From the NCBI GenBank assembly GCA_020635675.1, contig JACJZJ010000003.1:186001-250000 (forward strand): 64,000 bases of DNA, written 5' to 3'. Under the pieces are notes generated by a model. It was not told the DNA's origin, did no database searches, and saw nothing but the letters and a program-made list of their open reading frames with translations. The position numbers and the translations under genes were made by a program. Shown one piece after another: positions 43,401-52,947 of this stretch. Position 1 is the first letter of the stretch; every line of letters starts with the position of its first letter. This DNA is from Flavobacteriales bacterium. Lineage in GTDB: Bacteria; Bacteroidota; Bacteroidia; Flavobacteriales_F; PHOS-HE28.

Positions 43401-43484
43401 CTCATCCGCGACTTCCAGGAATTTCCTTCACTTTGAGCAACTGAGCGGCTTCGGGAACGTCTTTCCAACGAGAGAAGAACGAAC

Positions 43485-45962
43485 ATGCCGGCAGCAGGGA
43501 CCATGCACATCGGCCGATCAAAGCGGACCACCGGCTTCGTTGCTATGCTTTCCGCGATGGCGATGGTCCAGGACCTCGCCGGGCAGTCCTTCCCGTTCAC
43601 CACCGGTCCGATCCCCCAGTGCGACACCACCGCGTTCACTGTGAACGTCACCGGCATCGGGACGCTTTATCCCCCGGGGACGTGGTGGACCTACTTCCTG
43701 GACCACGTCGAGATCGACATCACCACCGACCATCCCCAGACCCTGCAGGTGTTGCTGACCTCCCCGGCGGGCACAACGATCACGCTTTCGGCGTTCAATG
43801 GGGCGGGTGGACAGAACTATACGAACACCATCTTCGAATATTGGGGAGGAGCGAACATCACGACAGGTTCGGCCCCGTTCACCGGCTACTGGTCGCCCCA
43901 AACGGGCGCGATCTCGGACTTTGACTACGAGAACGCCAACGGCATCTGGACGCTCACGGTGATCGACACGGCCTGCGTCAACGGCGGCGGAGGACCGAAC
44001 GGCACGTGGACCGCGGGGATGCTCAATGGCGGCAATGGCAATTCCGGCATCGCTTTCGGCTACAGCAACGGTCCCCCGCCCTGCATGGGATGGGTATCCG
44101 ATGGTCAGGGTTGGGTCTGTCCGGGTGAGAGTTTCGACGTGCTGGCCTACTTCACGAACACCTACGGGTACAACTTCGTGATCTACGACTTGAACTACCT
44201 GCCGCTCGCCGCGCCGAACGCGGTGACCACGCCCGGCACGTACTACGTGGAGGGTACCGATCCGTGGGATGGGTGCGTGTACGGGGCCAATTTCACCCTC
44301 CTGCAGGGCACTGCCGTGGCGCTTGGGGCGGATCAGGCGATCGACGCATGTCCGGGCGTGGCGGTGGACCTGACGGCGATGTTCCCCCTGGGCGGGATCA
44401 CCCAGGCGTGGTATTGGAACGGGGCGCCTCTGGCCAATCCGCAAGCCGCGAACGCCACAGCGGCCGGCGTCTACCAATTGATCGGCTACAACAATGACGG
44501 TTGTTCCGATACCGCCCTGGTCACGCTCGGCAGCTTGTCCGCCCCCCAGCTCGGTCCGGACCAGGCCGAGAGCATCTGCCAGGGCCAGAGCACGGACCTC
44601 ACCACCGCTTTCACCACGTCCGGGTTGACAACGGAATGGATGCTCTCCGGCAATGCCGTGGCCGATCCGACCGCGGCCGGTCTGGCGGGCAACTACATCC
44701 TTGTTGTCACCAATACGGATGGCTGCACGGACACGGCGCAGGTCGCGCTCGCCGTTACGCCCAACCCGGCGTTGGGGCCGGACATGTCCCTCAATACCTG
44801 CTCGGGCATGAGCGTGGACCTCACCGGGCTTTACGCCACAGCACCTTACACGACGAACTGGACCCAGAGCGGTTCCGCGGTGAACGATCCGTCGGCCGTG
44901 ACCAATGCCGGGGACTATGACCTGGTGGTCAGCGATGCGCTGGGGTGCACGGATACCGCCGTGGTCAGCCTGATCCTCGACCCGGTGCCGGCGCTCGGGC
45001 CCGATCAGACCGCCGACATCTGCACGGGGGAGACGTTCGATCTGACCAGCGTGTATGCTGTCACCGGCCTGACCACCGAATGGACCCATGGCGGTGCGAC
45101 CGTGGCGGATCCCTCCGCCGTGGCCATGCCCGGTGCGTATCAGCTGGAAGCGACGAACAATTTCGGATGCACCGATATCGCGGTGCTCGCGCTCGCCGTG
45201 CATGCGAACCCTTCGCTCGGAAACGACCTCTCGTTCCAGATCTGTCCCTGGCAGTCCGTTGACCTGTCGGTCGTGTTCCCCGTGGCCGGGATGACCGCGA
45301 CCTACGCGTTCGCTGGAACGTCCGTGAACGACCCCACGGCGGCGGTGGACAGCGGGCTGTACGTGATATCGGTGGTGGATGCCTACGGCTGTGCGGATAC
45401 CGCCACCGCCTTGGTAACGCCGATCGAATGCCTGTGCGAGGCGGATTTCATAACGAACGCCCATTGCTTCCAGGACCCCGTGCAGTTCACGCTTCTGGCC
45501 GATTCCGCCATCGTGGGTGCCCATTGGGATTTCGGTGGCATGGCCACCAACAGCTCGGAGATCGATCCCCAGGTCGCCTTCATCGCCAGCGAGAACGAAC
45601 ACGTGCTGGTGACGCTCGAGGCGGAACTCACCTGTGGTACCGTCACCGTTGAGCGACTGGTGCATGTGCCCGATTGCACCGATTCGTGCAGCGTTTACAT
45701 CCCCTCGGCCTTCACACCCGATGCGGACCACGTGAACGACCTGTGGACCTGGGTGGGTGAATGCACGCCCGAGGATTTCTCCATGATGATATTCGATCGT
45801 TGGGGCGAGATGATCTTCAAGACCGAGGACCCCAATGCACCCTGGGACGGCACTTCCAACGGCACCCAGGTCCAGGACGGCGTTTACGTCTATCGCGCGG
45901 GTTACCGGTTGCCCTATCAGGACCGGAAGGAAGTGACCGGGGCGGTGGTGGTGGTGCGGTAG
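43485..45962 (+). CDS. Large secreted adhesin-like protein with five 72-residue repeats and T9SS type B domain
   Basis: An 825-residue protein with a signal peptide (ATG at 43485 or 43503). Residues about 35-190 resemble a proprotein-convertase P-domain (DHVEIDITTDHPQTLQVLLTS ... ANGIWTLTVIDTA). Five tandem repeats of about 72 residues follow, each starting LGxDxxxxxC and ending GCTDTA, as in SprB-like adhesins. A PKD-like segment (AHWDFGGMATN) comes next, and then the gliding-motility C-terminal domain (IPSAFTPDADHVNDLW ... DRWGEMIF ... DGVYVYRAGYR) for T9SS type B export. A role in surface adhesion is inferred. No enzyme domain was recognised. Confidence 0.9.
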   Translation: MPAAGTMHIGRSKRTTGFVAMLSAMAMVQDLAGQSFPFTTGPIPQCDTTAFTVNVTGIGTLYPPGTWWTYFLDHVEIDITTDHPQTLQVLLTSPAGTTITLSAFNGAGGQNYTNTIFEYWGGANITTGSAPFTGYWSPQTGAISDFDYENANGIWTLTVIDTACVNGGGGPNGTWTAGMLNGGNGNSGIAFGYSNGPPPCMGWVSDGQGWVCPGESFDVLAYFTNTYGYNFVIYDLNYLPLAAPNAVTTPGTYYVEGTDPWDGCVYGANFTLLQGTAVALGADQAIDACPGVAVDLTAMFPLGGITQAWYWNGAPLANPQAANATAAGVYQLIGYNNDGCSDTALVTLGSLSAPQLGPDQAESICQGQSTDLTTAFTTSGLTTEWMLSGNAVADPTAAGLAGNYILVVTNTDGCTDTAQVALAVTPNPALGPDMSLNTCSGMSVDLTGLYATAPYTTNWTQSGSAVNDPSAVTNAGDYDLVVSDALGCTDTAVVSLILDPVPALGPDQTADICTGETFDLTSVYAVTGLTTEWTHGGATVADPSAVAMPGAYQLEATNNFGCTDIAVLALAVHANPSLGNDLSFQICPWQSVDLSVVFPVAGMTATYAFAGTSVNDPTAAVDSGLYVISVVDAYGCADTATALVTPIECLCEADFITNAHCFQDPVQFTLLADSAIVGAHWDFGGMATNSSEIDPQVAFIASENEHVLVTLEAELTCGTVTVERLVHVPDCTDSCSVYIPSAFTPDADHVNDLWTWVGECTPEDFSMMIFDRWGEMIFKTEDPNAPWDGTSNGTQVQDGVYVYRAGYRLPYQDRKEVTGAVVVVR

Positions 45963-46026
45963 GGGGGCGAAGCAGCGGATCTTCGGGTCCGGGTGTCCAA
46001 CTACCAGTGCAGTAATTTCATGCATC

Positions 46027-47622
46027 ATGTCAAGATCGAACATCACATTACTTGCAGGCATCGTGGCCATGGCCCAAGTCAAGGCCCAACTCCCGGTCCA
46101 AAAGGCGATCGATGTCCAGGGGTCGGCTCCTACTTTCTACCATGTCGTCCAAGCCAGCGATGGTGGAGCCTTCGTTCGGTCCTCCGTTACAGGATCATGG
46201 GCGTGGATGAAGTACGATCCCGACCTTCAACCACTTTGGGGGGTCGTCTCCGGTCTAGCATTGGGCCCGCGACAGGATGGTGGTTGCTCCCTCTCCATGT
46301 CGACAGCGCAGTACACGACATGGTGGGATTCGTTGATCATGGAGGTCGACTTGTCTGTTCTTGACCCCTCGGGTGTCCTTGTCGCTTCTGCGAAAACGAG
46401 CTTTCTGTGCAACGACGACAATATCAACATCGCATTCCCCAATGTTTCAACGAGCGACACGATCGGATCGAATTTTATCGCGACACCCGCGTTCGGGGAC
46501 TCAGAGGGTCTTTCCTATGTGGTCGGAGCAGATGGGCTCGGACAGGCCAGTTGGGTCACAAAGCTGGATGGTGCCATTGCCAGGGCCATGGTCTCGGATG
46601 GTTCAGGTGGATGTGTGGTCGTTGGGTACCGCGAAGGCCCGGGTTCCGAGCATCTCACGGTATCGCATCTGGATGGGTTCGGGCATGCGGCGTTCCACAA
46701 CGAATACCAGTTCCCTGCCGGGTTGGTTTCCGTGCCGGCGAACGTGGAGGTCATCAATGGTGCGATAGCCGTATTCAGCAATCATCAGGGATCGGTCTCG
46801 AGGTTAATGCTCGATATGACAGGGAACATTCAGGAATGTCATTTGTACGGCCTTGTTCCACCCCCGAACCTGTCCACTCCATTTGGGATCTATTCAGCAG
46901 GGTCACTGGCGAATGGCGAGACGGTGTGGGTGGGCGAGCATGCAAACCCGAATGGCAAGGTGGTGCTGATGCGCTGCCTGCCAGGCGGAGGGCCTATCGA
47001 GGCGGTATCCTTCAAGAGGCATACCATCCAGGATATCGAATCCGCCTATGGGGTCCATTCGGCATGCGCGGGCCAGGGTGGCGTGACGATACTCGGAGAT
47101 CACGTGTTGACGAACACGATCTTTCAAACAACGGAGCAGCATGGATTCCTTTGGAAGATCAATGGTCAGTTCAGCATGCTCTGTGGTGCTGAAACACAGC
47201 AATTCGATCATACCGTGCTTGATCCGGCGCAATTCACGATTGGATCCCTGTCGACCATGGAAGGGATCGTGTTCACGACTACGCCGATGCCATTCGCGCC
47301 CGCTCCTGTGTCGCCATATGCCACTTCGGATTTTTGTGCGCTGGTAGGCCTCAATGAACAGGTGGGCACGCAGCAGAACGCCCTTTTCGAGCTCGAGCGG
47401 AACCTATTGTTCCATAGTGATCAGCTCGTGATCTATGTCATGAGGGACCAGGAGTTGCAGGTCTTGGACTTCTCGGGAAGGACGGTCCTCTCAGGGGTCG
47501 AAGTGGACAGGAGCGATGTCGTGCGTATCCCGCTTGATGACTTGCCACAGGGTCCATACTTGATACAGGCTAGGAGCGACGAGGGCATCGTCCGGACCGA
47601 ACGGTTCATGAAGCTCGACTAA
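46027..47622 (+). CDS. Secreted hypothetical protein with T9SS type A domain
   Basis: A 531-residue protein with a signal peptide (MSRSNITLLAGIVAMAQVKAQ). The passenger appears to be a beta-propeller of delta-60-like repeats (ASDGGAFVRSSVTGSWAWMKYDPDLQPLW; VSDGSGGCVVVGYREG). The C-terminal 80 residues (NLLFHSDQLVIYVMRDQELQVLDFSGRTV ... LPQGPYLIQARSDEG) are a divergent type A sorting domain. It closes the run of T9SS cargo genes and converges with the barrel gene at 47679. Function is unknown. Confidence 0.8.
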   Translation: MSRSNITLLAGIVAMAQVKAQLPVQKAIDVQGSAPTFYHVVQASDGGAFVRSSVTGSWAWMKYDPDLQPLWGVVSGLALGPRQDGGCSLSMSTAQYTTWWDSLIMEVDLSVLDPSGVLVASAKTSFLCNDDNINIAFPNVSTSDTIGSNFIATPAFGDSEGLSYVVGADGLGQASWVTKLDGAIARAMVSDGSGGCVVVGYREGPGSEHLTVSHLDGFGHAAFHNEYQFPAGLVSVPANVEVINGAIAVFSNHQGSVSRLMLDMTGNIQECHLYGLVPPPNLSTPFGIYSAGSLANGETVWVGEHANPNGKVVLMRCLPGGGPIEAVSFKRHTIQDIESAYGVHSACAGQGGVTILGDHVLTNTIFQTTEQHGFLWKINGQFSMLCGAETQQFDHTVLDPAQFTIGSLSTMEGIVFTTTPMPFAPAPVSPYATSDFCALVGLNEQVGTQQNALFELERNLLFHSDQLVIYVMRDQELQVLDFSGRTVLSGVEVDRSDVVRIPLDDLPQGPYLIQARSDEGIVRTERFMKLD

Positions 47623-47678
47623 GCGACGGATCCCACTGACAATTCCGGCTTGTTCGTACCGAAGTTTGACCTGGAGCG

Positions 47679-49850
47679 TCAGAACCGCACCCTTACCTGC
47701 ACCTTCACATCGCTCTTCATCGGGCCGCTGATCTCCTGCAGGCCGGAGCTGATGCGGTCCTGGCCGTTGTAGATCCAGGCGCCGTAGCGCAGCCAGAGGT
47801 CCACGCGGCGCAGGGGTGTGAGGCGCAGCATGGCGTACCAACGCATGCCGCGGCCGTAGTAGGGCGGGATGCTGAACACGCCGATCAGGTCGTTCTCGTA
47901 GGCGTAGACCCGCGCGTCGTAGCTGGTGGTGTTGAAGAGCGCCGCGCGCAGGGTGATCTCCCAGATGCTGTGCAGCGGACGGTGCACCAGGTCCTGGTAG
48001 ATCAGGAAGCCGTGGTCGAGGGGCGCATCGCCGCGCTTGAAGTCGACCACCTCCACCCGCGTGCGCAGGCCGATCGCATCGCTCACCTTGTAGCTGGCGT
48101 TGAAGCGGTAGTTGTTCTGCACGCGACGCACGATCGCGTCGATGCCCTGTTCCGGCAGCTCGGTGTTGTAGCCCTTGTCCTCATGACGCATGCGCACGTA
48201 CAGGCTCACCTTCTTGCTGGGCGACCAGTTGAGCTGCCCCAATGCCTCGTAGCCGCTCGTGGGCGCGTCCACCTGGTAGCGCAGCCAGGGGAAGGTGAAC
48301 TGGTCGAAGTAGCAGTTGAACACCCAGGCCCGGCTGGCACGGATCTCCAGGCCGGTGTAGAGGCCGCGCTCGTTCCAGGGGTTGCTGCCCTCGGCGAAAC
48401 CGACGCTGTACAGTCCGTGGAAGTCGCGCTGGTAGTCGCGGTAGAGCAAGGCCAGCGAAACGCGTCGGTCGAGTGCGATCAGCGTGCCCACGTTCAGGCC
48501 GATGCCTCCGTTGTCACTACGTGCCACTTCGCCGAAGAAGCTGGCGTTGCGGTAGAGGTACGTGAAATCGGCGCCCAGCGTGGTGTTCCCATCGCCCTGG
48601 AATTCGAACTGGTTGTACGGCTTCACGTCCTTGTTCAATGTGGCATCAAAGCCGACATGCGCGCCGGTGACGCCGATCTGGAAGTGCGTGCGCCGGTAGG
48701 CGATATGCCCGCCGAAGGTCTGCGCCACGAGCGCGTCCTTCTTGGCCAGTTCATTGTTCGTGCGGTGGAAACCGTCCTCCTGGAACGAGCTGAAGGTGAT
48801 CTCAGGCGTTTCCGCGCCGGCGGTGTCGCTCACCGCCACGCTGTTCGCATCCAGCGTGTTCCGCGACCAGAACGCCGTGACCTCCACGTGCCGGACCGGT
48901 TCCACCGTGATGCCCGCGCCGCGGTTGAACAGGTTCTCGTTCACGCTGGTATAGGGCAGCAATCCTGAGGCGTTGCGCTTGATGTTGAGCGAGTACGATG
49001 ACTTGCTGCTGAACGCGAGCCCGCTCCAGTAGGTGAGCCCCAGCCCGAACTGCGCCTGGTAGTCGCCCAACGCGATGGCCTTCACGCGGCCGAGGTCACG
49101 GATGAAGAGGTGCGCGCTGTAGAAGTCGAAACCGTTGGGCTGGCTGCCGCGGAAGAACTCCTCGCCCTCGTCCTTTTCCGCGGTGAAGCCGAAGCTGAGG
49201 TTGTTGCGGTAGCGGGCGCGATAGCGGAGGTAGAGCTTGTAGGGGCTGCCGAGGTAGACCTTGTTGTTGGCGCGCAGGGAATCCCGAACGGCCGGATCGC
49301 CGGCATCGGCCAATGGGTCGCCATCGGGGTCGGCGTACTCCCGGCCGAAGAGGTTGGTGCGGTCCTGGAAACCGCGGCGTTCCTCCACGTTCACCTGCGA
49401 GCGGATGGTGACCTCCTGCGTGAGGTTGCGCAGGATCTCCTTGAAGCCGGCCCGCGCGCCCTGCTCGCGTTCGCGCACCGTGACGAAGGGACGCACCAAC
49501 TCGATCGTGCGTGCGTCCCAGGCGTTGATCGTCTGCAGTTCATAGATGCTCAGCAGCGGTCCGTCCCGGTGGATGTGATCGAAAAGGGCGCCGATCTGCA
49601 CGTCGGTGAGCAGGCCGAGGGTGTTCAGTTCCTCGGCCGATGTATGGTTCAGGTCGATCGGATCGGTATAGCGGTCGGTGAGCACGTCGAAGAGCGTGGT
49701 GAGGTCCACGTCGCTATCGTCGCCCAGGTTCTCCGCGGCGGCCTCAATGCGTTGTTCGATGAGGTCGCGCGGCACGCCGCGGTCATCCTCCTGCGCGCTC
49801 ACGTGGAACGCCGCGAACAACGCGCATCCGGCCAGGAGGCCCCGTTTCAT
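47679..49850 (-). CDS. Outer-membrane barrel protein with N-terminal tandem helix-hairpin-helix domain
   Basis: A 723-residue protein with a signal peptide (MKRGLLAGCALFAAFHVSAQ). Residues 40-115 carry a ComEA-like tandem helix-hairpin-helix (IDLNHTSAEELNTLGLLTD ... GPLLSIYELQTINAWDARTI), the DNA-binding fold of competence proteins. The remaining 570 residues alternate aromatic strands (YKLYLRYRARYRNNLSFGF, ... VDLWLRYGAWIY ... SDVKVQVRVRF) typical of a large outer-membrane barrel. The combination is known in Bacteroidota but has no assigned function. Its ATG overlaps the stop of the PorV-like gene (ATGA at 49847-49850), so the two proteins are made together. Confidence 0.85.
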   Translation of the reverse strand: MKRGLLAGCALFAAFHVSAQEDDRGVPRDLIEQRIEAAAENLGDDSDVDLTTLFDVLTDRYTDPIDLNHTSAEELNTLGLLTDVQIGALFDHIHRDGPLLSIYELQTINAWDARTIELVRPFVTVREREQGARAGFKEILRNLTQEVTIRSQVNVEERRGFQDRTNLFGREYADPDGDPLADAGDPAVRDSLRANNKVYLGSPYKLYLRYRARYRNNLSFGFTAEKDEGEEFFRGSQPNGFDFYSAHLFIRDLGRVKAIALGDYQAQFGLGLTYWSGLAFSSKSSYSLNIKRNASGLLPYTSVNENLFNRGAGITVEPVRHVEVTAFWSRNTLDANSVAVSDTAGAETPEITFSSFQEDGFHRTNNELAKKDALVAQTFGGHIAYRRTHFQIGVTGAHVGFDATLNKDVKPYNQFEFQGDGNTTLGADFTYLYRNASFFGEVARSDNGGIGLNVGTLIALDRRVSLALLYRDYQRDFHGLYSVGFAEGSNPWNERGLYTGLEIRASRAWVFNCYFDQFTFPWLRYQVDAPTSGYEALGQLNWSPSKKVSLYVRMRHEDKGYNTELPEQGIDAIVRRVQNNYRFNASYKVSDAIGLRTRVEVVDFKRGDAPLDHGFLIYQDLVHRPLHSIWEITLRAALFNTTSYDARVYAYENDLIGVFSIPPYYGRGMRWYAMLRLTPLRRVDLWLRYGAWIYNGQDRISSGLQEISGPMKSDVKVQVRVRF

Positions 49851-50659
49851 TTGAAGTTGTAGGTGAGGTCGATCATCGGCGTGGGACCCAGCTGCGAGCG
49901 GAAGGCCACGGCCATGTTCACGTCGAACTGCTTCAGGCGAACACCCAGTCCCGCATGTCCGCGCACGTCACCGGTGCTTACGCCCGTGCGCAGGAACAAC
50001 ACCTTGTTGGGGTGGTACTCCAGACCCGCGCGGAAGCTCTCCTTGCGGTCGATGTCCTTCGCGGCCTCCGCGGTGATGAGGAGCTTTTCACTGAACGTGT
50101 AGCCCAGGCCCGCGCGCAGGATGGTCGGCGACTTCTCGTCGTAGGGCCCACCGATGCGCGCCTGTCCGGGGTTGTAAAGATGTGCGCCGATCCAGAGGTG
50201 GTCGGTGAGCTTCGCCTGCACGCCGATCTCGGCGGTGACGATGCCCGTGCTGCCGTAGCCCTCACCGAAGCGCACGCCCGTGTAGTCCATCTGGATGCCC
50301 ACGCGAAGCCCTTCACCGAAACGCATCGCGTAGGCCAGCCCGGCCTTGGTCTCGCTGTACAGGTCGAAGCCATAGCGGCTTGCGGTGGCGGCGATGGTGC
50401 CGCGACCCAGGGGCACCGCGGCCGCGAAGCCTTCCATGCCCAGCTCGGGTGCCAGCCAATGTTGTTGGTAGTAGATCCCGACCGCCGGGCGCATCAATCC
50501 GGCCAACCCCGCCTGATTGTAGTATACGCTCCAGAGATCGCTGAGCGTGATGGTGCTGTAGCCCATGCCTCCGTGCCGCGCGCCGATCGGCAGGTTGTCC
50601 CCGGCGGCGCGCACATGAAGTCCGCCGATCAGGGCAAGGGGCAGGAGGATCCGGCGCAT
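49847..50659 (-). CDS. PorV/PorQ-like outer-membrane beta-barrel protein
   Basis: A 270-residue protein with a signal peptide (MRRILLPLALIGGLHVRAAG). The mature start GDNLPIGARHGGMGYSTITLSDLWSVYYNQAGLA matches the FadL/PorV N-terminal plug signature (GARxxGMG...NPAGLA). Regular amphipathic strands follow, with a C-terminal PMIDLTYNFK. In T9SS, PorV and PorQ carry cargo to the attachment complex; other members have unknown roles. It is translationally coupled to the helix-hairpin-helix barrel gene. A TACTTTCG box lies 5 nt before the ATG. Confidence 0.82.
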   Translation of the reverse strand: MRRILLPLALIGGLHVRAAGDNLPIGARHGGMGYSTITLSDLWSVYYNQAGLAGLMRPAVGIYYQQHWLAPELGMEGFAAAVPLGRGTIAATASRYGFDLYSETKAGLAYAMRFGEGLRVGIQMDYTGVRFGEGYGSTGIVTAEIGVQAKLTDHLWIGAHLYNPGQARIGGPYDEKSPTILRAGLGYTFSEKLLITAEAAKDIDRKESFRAGLEYHPNKVLFLRTGVSTGDVRGHAGLGVRLKQFDVNMAVAFRSQLGPTPMIDLTYNFK

Positions 50660-50664
50660 GGTGC

Positions 50665-50672
50665 CGAAAGTA
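50665..50672 (-). promoter_or_regulatory. Promoter -7-like box of the PorV-like/HhH-barrel operon
   Basis: TACTTTCG on the minus strand, 5 nt before the ATG at 50659. Confidence 0.5.
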
Positions 50673-50742
50673 GCTGTTCGCGCGGTAGACCTCGTTAAGC
50701 GACCGACAAGTCCGTGTTGCGCGCATCACTGTCCGCTCCCAC

Positions 50743-50750
50743 TAACTTCG
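50743..50750 (+). promoter_or_regulatory. Promoter -7-like box of the hpt-adk operon
   Basis: TAACTTCG, 8 nt before the hpt ATG at 50759. Confidence 0.5.
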
Positions 50751-50758
50751 CCACCCCC

Positions 50759-51328
50759 ATGCCGGAGACCAGCAGCGACCGCACCAAGGTCCGTTCGCAC
50801 GACAAGGAGTTCGCGCCTTTCATTTCGGCGGAGGAGCTCGATGCGGCCATCAAGCGATTGGCACTCGAGGTGCGGACGGCATACATGGGCAAACGACCGC
50901 TTTTCGTGGGTGTATTGAACGGGGCCTATTACTTCGCGGCCCGGCTGCTGGAGGCAATGCCGGAACTGGAATGCGAGATCACCTTCGTGAAGGTGGCCAG
51001 TTACATCGGCACATCGAGCAGCGGCAACGTCACCCAGTTGATCGGCCTGCACGAACGCATGGAGGAGCGTCACGTGGTGGTGCTGGAGGATATCGTGGAT
51101 ACAGGGAACACCGTGGCGCACATCCTGGACGCATTGAAGGAACACCACCCGGCGAGCGTGGCCATCGCCACGATGCTCTTCAAGCCGGAGGCCTATCGGC
51201 ACGACCTCCCCATCGCGCATGTGGCGCTACGGATCCCGAACGCCTTCGTGATCGGGTCCGGGCTGGACCACGACGGGCTTTGCCGCAATCTGCCGGGGAT
51301 CTGGCGTATCATTGACGAACACGCATGA
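50759..51328 (+). CDS. hpt: Hypoxanthine phosphoribosyltransferase
   Basis: A 189-residue purine-salvage enzyme that joins hypoxanthine (or guanine) to PRPP. The PRPP loop VVVLEDIVDTGNT is intact, and the pyrophosphate-loop region reads FVGVLNGAYYFAARLL. The C-terminal motif GLDHDGLCRNLPGIW is standard for bacterial HPRT. The start at MPETSSDRTK lies just after a TAACTTCG box. The stop overlaps the adk ATG (ATGA), so purine salvage and adenylate kinase are coupled. Confidence 0.95.
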   Translation: MPETSSDRTKVRSHDKEFAPFISAEELDAAIKRLALEVRTAYMGKRPLFVGVLNGAYYFAARLLEAMPELECEITFVKVASYIGTSSSGNVTQLIGLHERMEERHVVVLEDIVDTGNTVAHILDALKEHHPASVAIATMLFKPEAYRHDLPIAHVALRIPNAFVIGSGLDHDGLCRNLPGIWRIIDEHA

Positions 51329-51900
51329 GCGAGAAACTGAACATCGTGCTTTTCGGACCGCCAGGGGCGGGCAAGGGCACGCAGAGCACCTTTCTGATCG
51401 AGAAATACGGACTGGTGCACCTGAGCACCGGTGACCTGCTACGGGCCGAGATCCACGCGGAGACCGAGCTCGGCAAGGCCGCCCGTGAGTTGATGGACGC
51501 CGGTGAACTGGTGGCCGACCACATCGTGATCGGCATGATCAAGAACATGATGGAGGCGCACCTCGAGGCGAAGGGTTTCGTCTTCGACGGCTTTCCGCGC
51601 ACGCGCGCTCAGGCGGAGGCGCTCGATGCGATGTTGAACGCCAAGAGCGAACCGATCACCTGCATGCTCGCCCTGGAAGTGCCCGAGGAGGAGCTGGTGA
51701 AACGCCTGCTCGGTCGCGGCGCCACCAGCGGTCGGAGCGACGATCAGGACGAGCACGTCATCCGCAAGCGCATCCGCGAATACGAGGAGAAGACCGCTCC
51801 CCTCAAGGACTACTACCAGGCCCAGGACAAGTACAAGGGCATCAATGGCGTCGGGTCCATAGCGGATATCACAACCCGCCTGGTGCAGGCGATCGGGTAG
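51325..51900 (+). CDS. adk: Adenylate kinase
   Basis: A 191-residue enzyme that interconverts 2 ADP with ATP and AMP. The P-loop is GPPGAGKGT (residues 10-18), the AMP-binding segment is HLSTGDLLRAEI, and FDGFPRTRAQAEAL and RLLGRG follow. The LID is the short version (GATSGRSDDQDE) common in Bacteroidota. It is translationally coupled to hpt. Confidence 0.96.
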   Translation: MSEKLNIVLFGPPGAGKGTQSTFLIEKYGLVHLSTGDLLRAEIHAETELGKAARELMDAGELVADHIVIGMIKNMMEAHLEAKGFVFDGFPRTRAQAEALDAMLNAKSEPITCMLALEVPEEELVKRLLGRGATSGRSDDQDEHVIRKRIREYEEKTAPLKDYYQAQDKYKGINGVGSIADITTRLVQAIG

Positions 51901-51944
51901 GATCGTTCATGTGCCCATGTGTTCCTGTGCACATGAGTCGATGA

Positions 51945-51952
51945 TACTTGGG
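51945..51952 (+). promoter_or_regulatory. Promoter -7-like box of the obgE operon
   Basis: TACTTGGG, 2 nt before the obgE ATG at 51955. It is a weaker match to the recurring box. Confidence 0.3.
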
Positions 51953-51954
51953 CC

Positions 51955-52947
51955 ATGAACTTCATCGACCAGATCCGGATCGAATGCCGCTCCGGCAAGG
52001 GAGGCAAGGGGAGCAGCCATCTGCGGCGCGAGAAGTACATGCCCAAGGGGGGACCTGACGGCGGTGATGGCGGTCGTGGCGGGCATGTGATCATCCGGGG
52101 GAACGGCCAGCTCTGGACCCTGCTGCATCTGCGCTACACCAAGCACGTGATCGCCGGGGACGGCGAGGTCGGCGGCAGCAACCAACGGTCCGGTGCGTCG
52201 GGCAGGGATGTCGTGGTGGAAGTACCGCTGGGTACCATCGCCCGGGAAGAGGCCACCGGTGAAATGCTCTGCGAGGTGACGCGTGACGGGGAGGAACATG
52301 TCCTGTTGAAAGGCGGCCGCGGCGGGCTCGGCAATCAACATTTCAAGACCTCCACCAACCAGACGCCCCGCTACGCCCAGCCCGGTGAGGCCGGGATCGA
52401 GAAATGGGTGGTGATGGAATTGAAGGTGCTGGCGGACGTGGGCCTCGTGGGTTTCCCGAACGCGGGCAAGAGCACCCTGCTCGCGCACATCACGGCGGCC
52501 AGGCCCAAGATCGCGGACTATCCCTTCACCACCCTGACGCCCAACCTGGGGATCGTGCCCTATCGCGATGAACGCAGCTTCGTGGTGGCGGACATACCCG
52601 GGATCATCGAAGGGGCCCATGAAGGGAAGGGGATCGGCCTCCGTTTCCTGCGCCACATCGAACGCAACAGCGTGCTGCTGTTCATGGTGCCTGCGGACAG
52701 CAACGACATCGCGCACGACTACCGGGTCCTTCTCGACGAATTGAAGGCCTACTCACCTGAACTCCTGCACAAACGGCGGCTGCTCGCCATCAGCAAGTGC
52801 GACCTGCTCGATGACGAGCTCCGGGCGGCGCTGCGCAAGGAACTGCCCCAGGACGTGGACACGATCATGATCTCCTCGGTGAGCGGCTACGGATTGGATG
52901 CACTGAAGGACCGGCTGTGGAGCATGCTCCAGCAAATGCCCGCATGA
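51955..52947 (+). CDS. obgE: Ribosome-associated GTPase Obg
   Basis: A 330-residue GTPase. The N-terminal glycine-rich OBG fold (residues 1-158: [32 protein letters not shown]) is followed by the G domain: G1 GFPNAGKS, G3 ADIPG, G4 SKCD, G5 SSVSG. It acts in late 50S assembly and the stringent response. It lacks the C-terminal OCT extension found in some species. Its stop overlaps the PAP2 ATG (ATGA), opening a coupled four-gene string. Confidence 0.96.
   Translation: MNFIDQIRIECRSGKGGKGSSHLRREKYMPKGGPDGGDGGRGGHVIIRGNGQLWTLLHLRYTKHVIAGDGEVGGSNQRSGASGRDVVVEVPLGTIAREEATGEMLCEVTRDGEEHVLLKGGRGGLGNQHFKTSTNQTPRYAQPGEAGIEKWVVMELKVLADVGLVGFPNAGKSTLLAHITAARPKIADYPFTTLTPNLGIVPYRDERSFVVADIPGIIEGAHEGKGIGLRFLRHIERNSVLLFMVPADSNDIAHDYRVLLDELKAYSPELLHKRRLLAISKCDLLDDELRAALRKELPQDVDTIMISSVSGYGLDALKDRLWSMLQQMPA

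Noticed and set aside
45976..45991. CGGATC-TTCG-GGTCCG hairpin after the adhesin gene
   Set aside because: A UUCG tetraloop is attractive, but there is no U-run and the stem has only 6 pairs with one wobble.
43518..46082. 854-codon open frame antisense to the repeat adhesin
   Set aside because: Its composition (Arg, Gly, His, Val rich, no domain or signal) mirrors the codon pattern of the plus-strand gene, which has a signal peptide, repeats and a T9SS domain. It is a GC-driven shadow.
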